DNA from: DATLFP01 sp035540955
GTDB lineage: Bacteria > Actinomycetota > Acidimicrobiia > Acidimicrobiales > CADCSY01
Direction: 5' to 3'
Assembly: GCA_035540955.1 (NCBI GenBank)
Contig: DATLFP010000224.1
Coordinates: 1 to 8,712, forward strand
Length of the DNA stretch: 8,712 nucleotides
Shown here: positions 6,403-8,712 of the stretch, piece after piece
How positions within the stretch are numbered: position 1 is the first letter of the stretch
How the letters are laid out: each line of letters opens with the position of its first letter
The notes under the pieces: model-generated
Databases searched by the model: none
What the model was told of the DNA's origin: nothing
What the model saw: the letters and a program-made list of their open reading frames with translations, nothing else
Program-made: the position numbers and the translations under genes

Positions 6403-6426
6403 ACCCCGTGGGTGAAATGTCCGCCC

Positions 6427-7376
6427 ATGAACGGCATCGACGAGCTCATCACCCGGTTCACCGCCGCCCAGTACGGTCTGGTCGCCCGGTGGCAGGCACT
6501 CGCGGTCGGGGTCCCCGCCGCCGCGTTCGATCACCGCATCGCGAAGGAGATGCTCGTGCTGGTGCACCCCGCCGTCTACCGGCTCCGGGGGGTGCCGTAC
6601 ACCCAGGAGCTGCGATGGCTGGCCGGCGTGCTGGCCGCCGGGCCCGAGGCGTGGCTGTCACACCGAGCGGGCGCGTCGCTCCAGGGGTTCGACCTCCGCT
6701 TCCCGAAGCCCGAGATCACCATCGCCCACCGCCGCGAGTGCCACCTCGACGGCGTGATCGCGCACCGAACCCGGCGGGCACACGACGTGGTCATGGTGCG
6801 GGGCATTCCGGTCACCTCCAAGCCCCGGACGCTCCTCGACTGCGCGACGGTGCTGCCGTTCCCGGTGTTCGAGCGACTGCTCCAGAACGCCGTCACCTCC
6901 GGCGTCGTGAAGATCGAGGCGATTCTGGCCATCGTCGACCGGCGCGGGGGGCGCGGCGTCGACGGCACCAACGACACGCGGCGAGCACTGGCCGGGGGGC
7001 TGGTCGATGACAAGATCCAGCGGGAGCTCGAGCTGCTCCTGGCTCGCATCATCGCGTCGGCCGACGTGCCGGCCCCCGTCCGGCAGCACCCACTCACGTG
7101 CGCCGACGGCCGTGAGGTCGTGCTCGACAACGCCTGGCCCGATCGCAAGATCGCGGTCGAGGGCGTGGGCCTTCGGTGGCACGGCAACGCCGGACAGGCC
7201 CGCAAGACCCGAGCCCGCTCCCGATCGATCACCGCGTCCGGCTGGGACCACTACGAGTACGGCTGGTCCGAGGCCGTCGAGGAGGCCGACGACATCCGCC
7301 GCCTGCTCGAGTCGTTCTGGGCGGGATCTGCCGGTCATGGACCGGCAGATCCCGCCCAGAACGAGGATGCGGCCGC

Positions 7377-7380
<4 letters not shown>
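6427..7380 (+). CDS. AbiEi-like antitoxin N-terminus fused to DUF559/Vsr-like nuclease-fold domain
   Basis: A 317-residue protein of a type common in actinobacteria. Residues about 1-190 resemble AbiEi-type antitoxins of type IV toxin-antitoxin systems: a winged-helix start (ITRFTAAQYGLVARWQALAV), then VYRLRGVPYT, AWLSHRAGASLQGFDL and VRGIPVTSKPRTLLDCATVL. Residues about 204-295 match the DUF559 pattern: IQRELELLLARIIASADVPA, then LDNAWPDRKIAVEG, LRWHG and SGWDHYEYGW. D234 and E245 occupy two acidic positions of the PD-(D/E)XK/Vsr fold, but the usual EVDG reads EGVG (245-248) and the usual RD..R..L stretch lacks its aspartate, so activity is doubtful. No AbiEii toxin gene adjoins it. Residues 296-313 (SFWAGSAGHGPADPAQNE) are the translation of the palindrome copy 2. 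ATG at 6427 has no strong ribosome-binding site. Its TAG overlaps the ahcY stop on the other strand. Confidence 0.8.
7312..7364. repeat. Long palindrome, copy 2 (perfect; possible bidirectional terminator)
   Basis: Two perfect 25-bp arms (7312-7336 and 7340-7364) around the loop ATG (7337-7339). It starts 12 bp beyond the ahcY stop codon, where a terminator is expected, and lies inside the last 70 bp of the opposing AbiEi-like gene, ending 13 bp before that gene's stop codon. Both RNA strands would form a very stable hairpin. No T-run follows on either side. Confidence 0.95.

Positions 7381-8712
<1,332 letters not shown>

Larger units (their letters stand above)
6342..7364 (+). mobile_element. 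Candidate palindrome-bracketed cassette carrying an AbiEi/DUF559 gene
   Basis: The gene at 6427-7380 has near-identical long palindromes at both ends, in the same orientation as judged by the ATG loop. This arrangement is what a small mobile cassette, or a gene whose nuclease spreads the palindrome, might look like. There is no transposase, no clear target-site duplication and no evidence of mobility, so this is a hypothesis. The plain alternative is a common genomic palindrome family that happens to sit at two neighbouring intergenic sites. Confidence 0.25.

Noticed and set aside
6342..7364. The two palindromes as a CRISPR-like array
   Set aside because: Only two copies separated by a full gene; no regular spacers and no cas gene.

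Overview
This GC-rich window (strongly G/C third codon positions throughout) carries an actinobacterial gene set. The comF / S30AE hibernation factor / tandem NarL-type regulators / secA order, plant-type S-adenosylhomocysteinase, and genes starting at GTG a few bases after a TAnnnT box suggest a member of the Actinomycetota, perhaps the Acidimicrobiia. That placement is inference from gene content, not from a marker gene.

Minus-strand block, 1-4108. Read right to left it holds comF (3494-4108), a small FlgM-like protein (3191-3475), a stem-loop touching that gene's stop codon, a 283-bp intergenic stretch, a short S30AE ribosome hibernation factor (2539-2907), two closely related NarL/FixJ response regulators (1842-2510 and 996-1706) and the N-terminal 312 residues of SecA (runs off the left edge). 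The two regulators are about 79% identical in protein, but a 140-bp tract is 137/140 identical in DNA, which points to gene conversion or an unusual constraint. No histidine kinase is present.

Middle block, 4109-6331. A 64-residue single-span membrane protein (4156-4350, plus) diverges from comF and converges on a bacterial class I-type cytochrome P450 (4354-5664, minus). The P450 is divergent from a YczE/YitT-like membrane protein (5714-6331, plus). The 49-bp P450/YczE gap appears to hold two overlapping opposed promoters.

Right block, 6332-8712. A 317-residue protein with an AbiEi-antitoxin-like N-terminal half and a DUF559/Vsr-like nuclease-fold C-terminal half (6427-7380, plus) is bracketed by two copies of a long near-perfect palindrome (6345-6387 and 7312-7364). 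The second copy lies inside the 3' end of its coding sequence and between it and the convergent ahcY (7377-8712, minus, 5' end off the window); the two stop codons overlap. No AbiEii toxin partner is present. This palindrome-bracketed nuclease-like gene is the strongest candidate for something undescribed: a possible mobile cassette or palindrome-spreading unit.

Functionally the window is mostly housekeeping (protein export, ribosome hibernation, methyl cycle) with accessory genes (P450, YczE-like protein, AbiEi/DUF559 cassette) between the conserved blocks.
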